The position numbers and the translations under genes are program-made. This document shows positions 23,885 through 32,170 of a stretch of 53,553 bases of DNA, piece by piece. Location of the stretch: the NCBI GenBank assembly GCA_947442105.1, contig CANEVH010000026.1:1-53553 (forward strand), given 5' to 3'. Under the pieces are notes generated by a model. It had not been told where the DNA came from. It was given only the letters and a program-made list of their open reading frames with translations, and made no database searches. Position 1 is the stretch's first letter. The number at the start of each line of letters is the position of its first letter. Source of the stretch: Comamonadaceae bacterium. Lineage in GTDB: Bacteria > Pseudomonadota > Gammaproteobacteria > Burkholderiales > Burkholderiaceae_C.

Positions 23885-25351
23885 TTAGGACTCTTCGTCC
23901 CAGCAAAAGCCGTCGCGCGCAATCATGGCGCTGGACGCGCTCGGTCCCCAGGTGCCTGCGGCATACGGGCGCGGGCCTTGGGGGTCGGTGGCCCAGTGGT
24001 CAATCAAGGGCTCCACCCAGCGCCAGGCTTGTTCTTGTTCGTCGCTGCGCACAAACAGGTTCAGCCGCCCATCAATCACATCGAGCAGCAGCCGCTCGTA
24101 GGCGCCCACGCGCTCGGAGCCAAAGCGTTTGCCAAAGTCCAGGTCCAGGTGCACCGGGGCCAGCGTCTGGGCCGAGCCCACGCCGGCTTTACGGTTGTTT
24201 TGGCCCTGCGCGAACAAGTGCAGCTCCAGGCCGTCTTTGGGTTGCAGATTAATCACCAGCTGGTTTCCGGCCTGGCTGGTGGACTGGAAAATTGCGTGCG
24301 GCGTGGGGCGAAAATTCACCACAATGCGCGCGTCGCGCCCGGCCAAGCGCTTGCCGGTGCGGATATAAAAGGGCACACCGGCCCAGCGCCAGTTGGCAAT
24401 CTCGGTGCGCAGGGCGACAAAGGTCTCGGTGTTGCTTTGGGGGTTGACGCCCGGCTCGTCCCGGTAAGCGGGCACAGGATGGCCGCCACTGGTGCCGCTG
24501 GCGTACTGGCCGCGCACCACGTCGCTGACCAGGGTCTCGGCAGTCCAGGGTTTGAGCGAGCGCAGCACCTTGAGTTTTTCGTCGCGGATGGCGTCGGCGT
24601 GCGCGTTGATGGGCGGCTCCATGCCGATGGCGCACAGCAGTTGCAGCGCGTGGTTTTGCACCATGTCTCGCAGCGCGCCGGTGGTCTCGTAAAACGCGCC
24701 CCGGCTTTCCACGCCCAGGTCTTCGGCAATCGTGATCTGGATGTTGGCAATGTGCTCGCGCCGCCACAGCGGCTCAAACAAGGCGTTGCCAAAGCGCAGT
24801 GCAAACAGGTTTTGCACCGCCGGTTTGCCCAGGTAGTGGTCAATGCGAAACACCTGCTCTTCCTCAAAAAACCGGCGCACCGTGTGGTTGATAGCGCGGT
24901 TGGACGCCAGGTCGTGGCCCAGCGGTTTTTCCAGCACCACGCGGGTGTGCGGTGTGTTCAGGCCCGCAGCGGCGAGTTGTTCGCACACGGTGGTAAACAG
25001 CGAGGGCGCGGTGGCCACGTACATCACCACAGTGTCGGCCTGGCGCGCTTGCAAGCTGGCGGCCAGCGCGGCGTAGTCTGCCGACTTGGACAGGTCCATG
25101 CGCACATATTCCAGCAGCGCGGCAAAACGCTCAAACTCTTCCAAGCTGGGGCGTTTGGCGAGTTCAACCTTGTCAAAACGCGACTGGATCAGCGCGCGGT
25201 ACTGTTCGTGCGACTGGCCGTCGCGCCCCACGCCGATGATGCGCCCGCCCTCGGGCAGCGTGCCGTGGCGAAAGGCCTGGAACAGGGCGGGCATCAACTT
25301 GCGCCACACCAGGTCGCCAGTGCCGCCAAACAAAACAAGGTCGAAGCTCAT
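23885..25351 (-). CDS. zwf: Glucose-6-phosphate 1-dehydrogenase
   Basis: 488-residue enzyme that oxidises glucose-6-phosphate to 6-phosphogluconolactone, making NADPH and opening the pentose-phosphate and Entner-Doudoroff routes. The NADP-binding loop FGGTGDLVWRKLMPA at 8-22, the EKPLGHDL segment (141-148) and the substrate signature RIDHYLGK at 169-176 are clear. Normal length. It forms an operon with hexR and diverges from tal; the shared 133-bp region carries two HexR-like boxes. Confidence 0.95.
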   Translation of the reverse strand: MSFDLVLFGGTGDLVWRKLMPALFQAFRHGTLPEGGRIIGVGRDGQSHEQYRALIQSRFDKVELAKRPSLEEFERFAALLEYVRMDLSKSADYAALAASLQARQADTVVMYVATAPSLFTTVCEQLAAAGLNTPHTRVVLEKPLGHDLASNRAINHTVRRFFEEEQVFRIDHYLGKPAVQNLFALRFGNALFEPLWRREHIANIQITIAEDLGVESRGAFYETTGALRDMVQNHALQLLCAIGMEPPINAHADAIRDEKLKVLRSLKPWTAETLVSDVVRGQYASGTSGGHPVPAYRDEPGVNPQSNTETFVALRTEIANWRWAGVPFYIRTGKRLAGRDARIVVNFRPTPHAIFQSTSQAGNQLVINLQPKDGLELHLFAQGQNNRKAGVGSAQTLAPVHLDLDFGKRFGSERVGAYERLLLDVIDGRLNLFVRSDEQEQAWRWVEPLIDHWATDPQGPRPYAAGTWGPSASSAMIARDGFCWDEES

Positions 25352-25373
25352 ACGGGTCTGAAAGAAGAAGGGT

Positions 25374-25388
25374 TGTTGATAAGTTACA
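25374..25388. promoter_or_regulatory. HexR-like box 1 (TGTTGATAAGTTACA)
   Basis: Located 23 bp before the zwf start codon. It is the inverted partner of box 2 at 25407-25421: both contain AAGTTACA (the reverse complement in box 2), and box centres are 33 bp apart, about three helical turns. It resembles the TGTA-type palindromes described for HexR, though each box alone is only a partial palindrome. Confidence 0.5.
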
Positions 25389-25406
25389 TAATATACGCGC
25401 CGATAA

Positions 25407-25421
25407 TGTAACTTTGTTTCA
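25407..25421. promoter_or_regulatory. HexR-like box 2 (TGTAACTTTGTTTCA)
   Basis: An imperfect palindrome (TGTAAC and GTTTCA arms match at five of six positions), 63 bp before the tal start codon. Together with box 1 it creates a perfect larger inverted repeat, AAGTTACAT (25381-25389) and ATGTAACTT (25406-25414), separated by 16 bp. Position between divergent zwf and tal suits joint control by the HexR protein encoded beside zwf. Confidence 0.5.
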
Positions 25422-25484
25422 TTGATAATTCAAGCGCCTTTTGGTCGCAAGGCACATTTCACCCCATCCCCGGAAAAAACTCCC

Positions 25485-26432
25485 ATGAACCAACTCGATG
25501 CGCTCAAACAATTCACTACCGTGGTGGCCGACACCGGCGACTTCAAACAACTGGGCGCCTTCAAGCCGCAAGACGCCACCACCAACCCCTCGCTCATCCT
25601 CAAGGCCGTGCAAAAGCCCGACTATGCGCCGCTGCTACAAGCTGCCGTGGCACAGCACCGGGGCCAGCCGCTCGATGTGGTGATGGACCATTTGCTGGTG
25701 CGCTTTGGCTGCGAGATTTTGTCCCTCATTCCTGGGCGGGTCTCCACCGAGGTGGATGCGCGCCTGAGCTTTGACACTGCCGCCACCGTGGCGCGTGGCC
25801 AGCGCCTGATTGCCTTGTACCAGGCGCAAGGCGTTGCAAAAGAGCGCGTGCTGATCAAGGTGGCCGCCACCTGGGAAGGCATTCAGGCGGCTGCGCAGCT
25901 GGAGCGCGAAGGCATTCACACCAATCTGACTTTGCTGTTCTCGTTCTGCCAGGCCGTGGCCTGCGGGCAGGCAAAAGTTCAGCTCATCTCACCGTTTGTC
26001 GGACGCATTTACGACTGGTACAAAAAATCGGCCGGTGCCGCCTGGGTAGAAGCCGATATGGCTGGCGTCAACGACCCTGGCGTCAAGTCGGTGGGCCAAA
26101 TCTACAACTACTACAAAAAACATGGCATCGCTACCGAGGTGATGGGCGCAAGCTTTCGGAATGTGGGCCAGATCACCGCGCTGGCCGGCTGCGATTTGCT
26201 CACCATCAGCCCCGATTTGCTGGCCATCTTGGCGGCCACCGAGGCGCCCTTGACGCCCTGCCTCAGCGCCAGCGCCGCGCAGCAGATGGACATTGCGCCC
26301 GTGCACTTTGACGAAAGCAGCTTCCGTTTTGCCTTGAATGAAGACGCCATGGCCACCGAAAAGCTGGCCGAAGGCATACGCGCATTTTGCGTGGACGCTG
26401 TGAAACTTGAACACCTGTTGCTCGCCGCCTGA
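25485..26432 (+). CDS. tal: Transaldolase
   Basis: 315-residue class I transaldolase of the pentose-phosphate pathway, exchanging a three-carbon unit between sedoheptulose-7-phosphate and glyceraldehyde-3-phosphate. The N-terminal [10 protein letters not shown] and [11 protein letters not shown] blocks are family signatures, and the Schiff-base lysine is K125 in [17 protein letters not shown] 25485 gives the length of TalB-type enzymes; the earlier in-frame start runs into the promoter region. pgi follows 30 bp downstream on the same strand, probably in one operon. Confidence 0.95.
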   Translation: MNQLDALKQFTTVVADTGDFKQLGAFKPQDATTNPSLILKAVQKPDYAPLLQAAVAQHRGQPLDVVMDHLLVRFGCEILSLIPGRVSTEVDARLSFDTAATVARGQRLIALYQAQGVAKERVLIKVAATWEGIQAAAQLEREGIHTNLTLLFSFCQAVACGQAKVQLISPFVGRIYDWYKKSAGAAWVEADMAGVNDPGVKSVGQIYNYYKKHGIATEVMGASFRNVGQITALAGCDLLTISPDLLAILAATEAPLTPCLSASAAQQMDIAPVHFDESSFRFALNEDAMATEKLAEGIRAFCVDAVKLEHLLLAA

Positions 26433-26462
26433 GCGCCGCCCTAGCCTTCGAAAGAACCCCAC

Positions 26463-28016
26463 ATGACCCGCACCCGCTGTGACCGCACGCCCGCTTGGGC
26501 ACAACTCCACGCCGCCTACCAGGCCAGTGGCAAAGACTTTGACTTGCGCGACGCCTTTGCCGCCGACCCCCAGCGCTTTGCACAGTTCAGCCAGGCCGCG
26601 CCACTGGTGTTCGCCGACCTGTCCAAAAACCGCATCGACGCCGCCACGCAAGCGCTGTTGTTCCAATTGGCGCGCGAGTCCGGCCTGTTGGCGCACCGCG
26701 ACGCTGTGTTTGCAGGCGAAGTGATCAACACCACCGAGCAGCGCGAGGTGTGGCACACGCTCTTGCGCGCCCCGGCCGACGCGCCCACGGCCAGCGCCCA
26801 TGAGGCGCAGGCGCTGGCCCAAGTACACGGCACGCTGGACGCCATGCTGGCCTATGCCGAGCGCGTGCGTGCCGACGGCGCCATCACCGACATCGTCAAC
26901 ATCGGCATCGGCGGCTCGGACCTGGGGCCGCAAATGGCGGTGCTGGCGCTGGACGCCTTTGCCACTACCGGCAAGCGCCTGCACTTTGTCAGCAATGTGG
27001 ACGGCCATGAACTGGCCGCTACGCTGGCCAAGCTCAAAGCCAGCAGCACCCTGTTTTTGGTGGCCAGCAAAACTTTTACCACCATCGAGACCATGACCAA
27101 CGCGCAGTCTGCCAAGCGCTGGTTCGAGAGGCAGGGCGGGGTGGACGTGGCGCGCCACTTTGCCGCGCTCACCACCAACGTGGCGGCCGCCAATGACTTT
27201 GGCATCACCACCACCTTTGGCTTTTGGGACTGGGTGGGCGGGCGCTATTCGCTGTGGTCGGCCATAGGCCTGCCGCTGGCCATTGCCATTGGCACAGACG
27301 GCTTTCGCGAATTTTTGGCCGGGGCCCACGCCATGGACCAGCACTTTCGCAGCGCGCCGCTGGAATCTAACTTGCCAGCGCGCCTGGGCCTGCTGGACGT
27401 GTGGTACCGCAACTTCCACGGCTTTAGCAGCCGCTCCATCGCACCCTACCACAGCGCCCTGCGCCGCCTGCCCGCTTACTTGCAGCAACTGGAGATGGAA
27501 AGCAACGGCAAGCGCGTGGACGCCAGTGGCGTGGCGCTGCCCTTTGGCACCTCGCCGGTGCTGTGGGGCGAATCGGGCACCAACGGCCAGCACGCGTATT
27601 TCCAGATGCTGCACCAGGGCACGGACGTGGTGCCGGTGGAGTTTGTGGCAGTCAAAAAAGCGCGCCATACCCTGGACGCCCACCATCCGCTGCTGCTGGC
27701 CAATGTGCTGGCCCAAGCGCAGGCGCTGATGGTGGGCAAGACGGACGCCGGTGGCCACAAGCACTTCCCCGGCAACCGCCCCAGCACCTTCTTGCTGCTC
27801 GACGACCTGACCCCCGCCTCCCTGGGCGCATTGATCGCCTTGCAAGAACACCGCGTGTTCGTTAGCGGAGCGCTGTGGGGCATCAACAGCTTTGACCAGT
27901 GGGGCGTGGAACTGGGGAAAGTGCTGGCCAAAGACATAGCACCGCGCCTGGACAGCGGCGACACCACGGGGCTGGATGGGTCTACGGCGGGCTTGTTGGG
28001 GATGTTGCGGGCTTAG
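26463..28016 (+). CDS. pgi: Glucose-6-phosphate isomerase
   Basis: 517-residue enzyme interconverting glucose-6-phosphate and fructose-6-phosphate. The motif IVNIGIGGSDLGPQM lies at 144-158 and the second signature with the catalytic glutamate and histidine is in WGESGTNGQHAYFQMLHQG (about 362-380). Slightly shorter than E. coli Pgi but complete. Probably co-transcribed with tal and, through HexR, balanced against zwf: this pair sets whether glucose carbon enters the oxidative route. Confidence 0.95.
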   Translation: MTRTRCDRTPAWAQLHAAYQASGKDFDLRDAFAADPQRFAQFSQAAPLVFADLSKNRIDAATQALLFQLARESGLLAHRDAVFAGEVINTTEQREVWHTLLRAPADAPTASAHEAQALAQVHGTLDAMLAYAERVRADGAITDIVNIGIGGSDLGPQMAVLALDAFATTGKRLHFVSNVDGHELAATLAKLKASSTLFLVASKTFTTIETMTNAQSAKRWFERQGGVDVARHFAALTTNVAAANDFGITTTFGFWDWVGGRYSLWSAIGLPLAIAIGTDGFREFLAGAHAMDQHFRSAPLESNLPARLGLLDVWYRNFHGFSSRSIAPYHSALRRLPAYLQQLEMESNGKRVDASGVALPFGTSPVLWGESGTNGQHAYFQMLHQGTDVVPVEFVAVKKARHTLDAHHPLLLANVLAQAQALMVGKTDAGGHKHFPGNRPSTFLLLDDLTPASLGALIALQEHRVFVSGALWGINSFDQWGVELGKVLAKDIAPRLDSGDTTGLDGSTAGLLGMLRA

Positions 28017-28054
28017 GTCTTCCAAGCCTTAGCGCGGTTCTTGCGCCGGTCGCC

Positions 28055-28095
28055 AAAACCTGCATGGTCGTGCTTTGCGCGCTTGCAGGTTTTTG
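28055..28095 (+). terminator. Probable terminator after pgi
   Basis: AAAACCTGCA (28055-28064) pairs with TGCAGGTTTT (28084-28093) around a 19-base loop, and the right arm ends in a T-rich stretch. It lies 38 bp beyond the pgi stop codon and separates the sugar operon from the restriction system. Confidence 0.6.
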
Positions 28096-28198
28096 TTTTG
28101 GCAATCGGTTTGCACTGACAATGACTGGGAATTCAAGGTGCTAGCGTAAAGAACTGGCACTTAATACCTCAGCGGCGTGGTTGACAAATGGGGGCAAG

Positions 28199-30691
28199 GT
28201 GGACAAAAAGGAGCTCTCTGAGAGCGATATCTGCGACAAGTTCATCCGCCCCGCCATGGAGCGGGCGGGCTGGAACGGCATGGACCAGATTTACCGCGAG
28301 TTCCCGCTGCGCGCCGGTCGTGTCAGCGTGCGCGGCAAGAAATCGCACCGCGACCAAAGCACCGTCCTACGCGCTGATTACGCACTGTTTTACAAAGCCA
28401 ACATTCCAATAGCCACCATCGAAGCCAAGGACAACAAGCACGCGATGGGCGCAGGCATGGCGCAAGCCATCAACTACGCCGAGTTGTTGGACGTGCCTTT
28501 TTGCTTTTCAAGCAATGGCGACGGCTTTGTTTTTCGTGACGCCACCTTAGCCGAAGGCGTTTTAGAAAAAAATCTGACGCTCGACGAGTTTCCTTCCCCT
28601 GAGGACCTGTGGGAACGCTACTGCACTTGGAAAGGCTGGCCACCCGCCGTGCGCCATGTGGCCGAGCTGGACTATCACCCCGGCAAAGCGCCCCGCTACT
28701 ACCAGATCAACGCCATCAACCGCACCGTCGAAGCGATTGCCGCCGGGCAAAAGCGTGTGCTGCTCGTCATGGCCACCGGCACAGGCAAGACTTTCACCGC
28801 GTTTCAGATCATTTACCGGCTGTGGAAGTCGCCTTGGCGTAACAACCCCAGCAACACCAAATCCAAGCGAATCCTATTTCTGGCCGACCGCAACATCTTG
28901 ATTGACCAGACCATGGTCAACGACTTTCGCCCTTTCAAAGGCGCGATGGCCAAACTCAGCCCCAACGCCAAAGGCGTGGAGCGAGTCGATGCGCAGGGTC
29001 GGGTGACCGTCGAAGACCTTGACTTGGCCATCCACAAAACCACCAAGCAGGTGAACACCGCCTACGAGATTTATCTCTCGCTCTACCAGGCCATCACGGG
29101 CTCCGAAGAAGAACGCAACATCTACAAACAGTTCTCGCCCGACTTCTTTGACTTGATCGTGGTGGACGAGTGCCACCGGGGCAGCGCCAACGAGGACTCC
29201 GCTTGGCGCGAAATCCTCACCTATTTTGGCAGCGCCGCACAAGTGGGCCTGACCGCCACGCCCAAAGAAACGCAAGACACGTCCAATAGCGACTACTTTG
29301 GCGAACCTATTTACACCTACAGCCTCAAGCAAGGCATTGAAGACGGCTTTTTGTCGCCCTACAAAGTCATTCGGGTGGATTTGGACAAAGACACCTTTGG
29401 CTGGCGGCCCACCGATGGCATGACGGACAAGCACGGCAACTTGATTGAAGACCGCATTTACAACGCCACCGACATGAACCGCAAGCTGGTTCTGGAAAAG
29501 CGCGACGAAGTGGTGGCTGCCCGGATCACCGAATACCTCAAGGCCACCGACCGCTACGCCAAGACCATCGTGTTCTGTGAAGACATTGACCACGCCGCCC
29601 GCATGCGCCAGGCCCTGAGCAACGCCAATGCCGATATTTGCAAAGACCAGCCCAAATACGTGGTGCAGATCACCGGCGACAACGTCGAGGGCAAGATGGA
29701 GTTGGACAACTTTATCGACCCCGAAAAGACCTACCCGGTCATTGCCACCACCTCCAAGCTCATGAGCACCGGGGTGGACGCGCAAACTTGCAAGCTCATC
29801 GTGCTGGACCAGAACATCAAGTCCATGACGCTGTTCAAGCAAATCATTGGCCGGGGCACCCGCCTGCGCGAAGACCTGGGCAAAACCTGGTTCACCATCC
29901 TCGACTTCAAGCGCGCCACCGAACTCTTTGCCGACCCCACGTTTGACGGTGAACCCGTGCAGATTTACCAGCCCAAGCCCGATGAACCCATCAACCCGCC
30001 CGACGATGTGCCGGGTTATCCCGGTGCGCCAGACCAAGCCGGGCAACCAGAGCTTGGCGAGGGGCCGATGGGCGAATACACCGCCCCCGGCGCGGGTGGC
30101 GAGGGCGAACCTAAAAAATACGTCATAGGCGGCATGGTCACCGTGGCGGTGGCGCGTGAGCGCGTGCAATACCTGAGCGCCGACGGCAAGCTCATCACCG
30201 AGAGCCTGCGCGACTACACCCGCATCAACCTGGCCAAGCAATACGACTCGCTCGACAAGTTCCTTCAAGCCTGGAACGACGCCGACCGCAAAGCCGCGCT
30301 GGTCGAAGAGCTGGAAAACCAGGGCGTACTAATTGAAGCGCTGGCCGAAGAAGTTGCCAACACGGGCTTAATCGACCTCGACCCCTTCGACTTGCTCTTG
30401 CATGTGGCCTACAACATGCCGCCGCTCACCCGCCGCGAACGCGCCAACCGCGTCAAAAAGCGCAACGCCTTCACCCAATACGGCCCCGTAGCCCGCAAAG
30501 TCATAGACGCCTTGATTGACAAATACGCCGATGAAGGCATTGCCACCATCGAAAGCAACGAAGTGCTTAAGGTGCAACCCTTTACCGACCTGGGCAGCCC
30601 CGTTGAACTGGTCAAAAGCTTTGGCGGTCGCTCGCAATACCTGGGCGCACTGCAAACGCTGGAGCGCGAGCTCTACGTCGCCCACCCTTAA
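28199..30691 (+). CDS. hsdR: Type I restriction enzyme R subunit
   Basis: 830-residue restriction and translocation subunit of a type I system, of EcoEI-like type. Starting at GTG 28199 gives MDKKELSESDICDKFI, the usual N-terminus; a TTG 18 bases upstream is less likely. The N-terminal nuclease shows the PD-(D/E)xK pattern (D60 in ADYALF, E75 and K77 in EAKD). The SF2 helicase has Walker A ATGTGKT at 192-198, DECH at 323-326 and LTATP at 351-355; the GRGTR motif VI follows near residue 557, and the last 200 residues resemble the EcoEI R C-terminal domain that binds the methylase. It cuts unmodified DNA far from the recognition site. hsdM follows 9 bp downstream. Confidence 0.94.
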   Translation: MDKKELSESDICDKFIRPAMERAGWNGMDQIYREFPLRAGRVSVRGKKSHRDQSTVLRADYALFYKANIPIATIEAKDNKHAMGAGMAQAINYAELLDVPFCFSSNGDGFVFRDATLAEGVLEKNLTLDEFPSPEDLWERYCTWKGWPPAVRHVAELDYHPGKAPRYYQINAINRTVEAIAAGQKRVLLVMATGTGKTFTAFQIIYRLWKSPWRNNPSNTKSKRILFLADRNILIDQTMVNDFRPFKGAMAKLSPNAKGVERVDAQGRVTVEDLDLAIHKTTKQVNTAYEIYLSLYQAITGSEEERNIYKQFSPDFFDLIVVDECHRGSANEDSAWREILTYFGSAAQVGLTATPKETQDTSNSDYFGEPIYTYSLKQGIEDGFLSPYKVIRVDLDKDTFGWRPTDGMTDKHGNLIEDRIYNATDMNRKLVLEKRDEVVAARITEYLKATDRYAKTIVFCEDIDHAARMRQALSNANADICKDQPKYVVQITGDNVEGKMELDNFIDPEKTYPVIATTSKLMSTGVDAQTCKLIVLDQNIKSMTLFKQIIGRGTRLREDLGKTWFTILDFKRATELFADPTFDGEPVQIYQPKPDEPINPPDDVPGYPGAPDQAGQPELGEGPMGEYTAPGAGGEGEPKKYVIGGMVTVAVARERVQYLSADGKLITESLRDYTRINLAKQYDSLDKFLQAWNDADRKAALVEELENQGVLIEALAEEVANTGLIDLDPFDLLLHVAYNMPPLTRRERANRVKKRNAFTQYGPVARKVIDALIDKYADEGIATIESNEVLKVQPFTDLGSPVELVKSFGGRSQYLGALQTLERELYVAHP

Positions 30692-30700
30692 AGAACGTCC

Positions 30701-32170
30701 ATGTCCAACCTCTCCTCCGTCGTCAAATCCATCCAAGACATCATGCGCCAAGACAGCGGCGTGGATGGCGACGCGCAGCGCATCTCGCAGCTCACCTGGC
30801 TCTTGTTCCTCAAGGTGTTTGACGCCCTGGAAGAAGAGCTGGAGCTGACCCGCGACGACTACAAAAGCCCCTTGCCCCAGGCCATGCGCTGGCGCAACTG
30901 GGCCACCGACCCCGAAGGCATCACCGGCGATGCGCTGCTGGACTTCGTCAACAACCAGTTGTTCACCTCGCTCAAGGGCCTGAGCGGCGACGCCCAGCGC
31001 AATCCGCGTGGCTATGTGGTGCGCGGCGTGTTTGAAGACGCCTACAACTACATGAAAAGCGGCCAGCTGCTGCGCCAGGTCATCAACAAACTCAACGCGA
31101 TTGACTTCAACCGCCAGGCCGAGCGCCACCAGTTCAACGACCTGTACGAAAAAATCCTCAAAGACCTGCAAAGCGCCGGCAACGCGGGCGAGTTCTACAC
31201 CCCCCGCGCGGTGACGCAGTTCATGGTGGACATGGTCAACCCCCGCCTGGGCGAGCGCTTGATGGACCCGGCCACCGGCACCGGCGGCTTTTTGGTCTGC
31301 GCCATTGAGCACCTGCGCAAACAAGTGCACAACACCGCAGACGAAGCGCGCTTGCAAAACAGCATTCTGGGCGTGGAAAAGAAGCAAATGCCCCACATGC
31401 TGTGCGTGACCAACCTCATGCTGCACGGCATTGAAGTGCCCAGCCTGATTCGCCACGACAACACCCTGAGCCGCCCGCTGCGCGACTACGCTCCGGCAGA
31501 CCGGGTGGATGTGATCTTGACCAACCCGCCTTTTGGCGGCATCGAGGAGCCGGGCATCGAGCACGGCTTTCCGGCCGATGTGCGCACCAAAGAAACGGCC
31601 GACTTGTTTTTGGTGCTCATCAAACACATCCTCAAAGCCCATGGCCGCGCCGCGCTGGTGCTGCCCGACGGCACGCTGTTTGGCGAAGGCGTGAAGACCC
31701 GCATCAAAGAACAACTGCTGGCCGAGTGCAACCTGCACACCATCGTGCGCCTGCCCAACGGCGTGTTTGCGCCCTACACCGGCATCAAAACCAACCTGCT
31801 GTTCTTCACCAAAGGCAAGCCCACCGAACACGTGTGGTACTACGAGCACCCCTACCCAGCGGGCGTGAAAAACTACAACAAAACCAAGCCCATCCGCATC
31901 GAAGAATTCGACGCTGAAAAAGCCTGGTGGGGCACCGAGGCCGATGGCTTTGCCGCCCGCGTGGAAAACGAACGCGCATGGCGGGTGGGCATCGACCAGA
32001 TCAAAGCCGCCAACTACAACCTCGACCAAAAGAACCCCCACGCTGCCGACGTGGTGAGCCACGACCCCGAGCAACTGCTGGCCGACTACGCCCGCCTGCA
32101 AGCTGAGGCGCAAAGCCTGCGTGACCAACTCAAAAGCATCCTCGCCCAATCGGTGGGGGCCCCAGCGTGA
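30701..32170 (+). CDS. hsdM: Type I modification methylase (M subunit)
   Basis: 489-residue N6-adenine methyltransferase subunit. The N-terminal helical domain (about 1-155) is followed by the SAM-binding motif DPATGTGGF at 189-197 and the catalytic NPPF at 275-278, the order of gamma-class type I methylases. GEFYTPRAV at 163-171 is also diagnostic. It works with HsdS to methylate the host sites and with HsdR to restrict. Its stop overlaps the hsdS GTG start by 4 bases, so synthesis of M and S is coupled. Confidence 0.95.
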   Translation: MSNLSSVVKSIQDIMRQDSGVDGDAQRISQLTWLLFLKVFDALEEELELTRDDYKSPLPQAMRWRNWATDPEGITGDALLDFVNNQLFTSLKGLSGDAQRNPRGYVVRGVFEDAYNYMKSGQLLRQVINKLNAIDFNRQAERHQFNDLYEKILKDLQSAGNAGEFYTPRAVTQFMVDMVNPRLGERLMDPATGTGGFLVCAIEHLRKQVHNTADEARLQNSILGVEKKQMPHMLCVTNLMLHGIEVPSLIRHDNTLSRPLRDYAPADRVDVILTNPPFGGIEEPGIEHGFPADVRTKETADLFLVLIKHILKAHGRAALVLPDGTLFGEGVKTRIKEQLLAECNLHTIVRLPNGVFAPYTGIKTNLLFFTKGKPTEHVWYYEHPYPAGVKNYNKTKPIRIEEFDAEKAWWGTEADGFAARVENERAWRVGIDQIKAANYNLDQKNPHAADVVSHDPEQLLADYARLQAEAQSLRDQLKSILAQSVGAPA

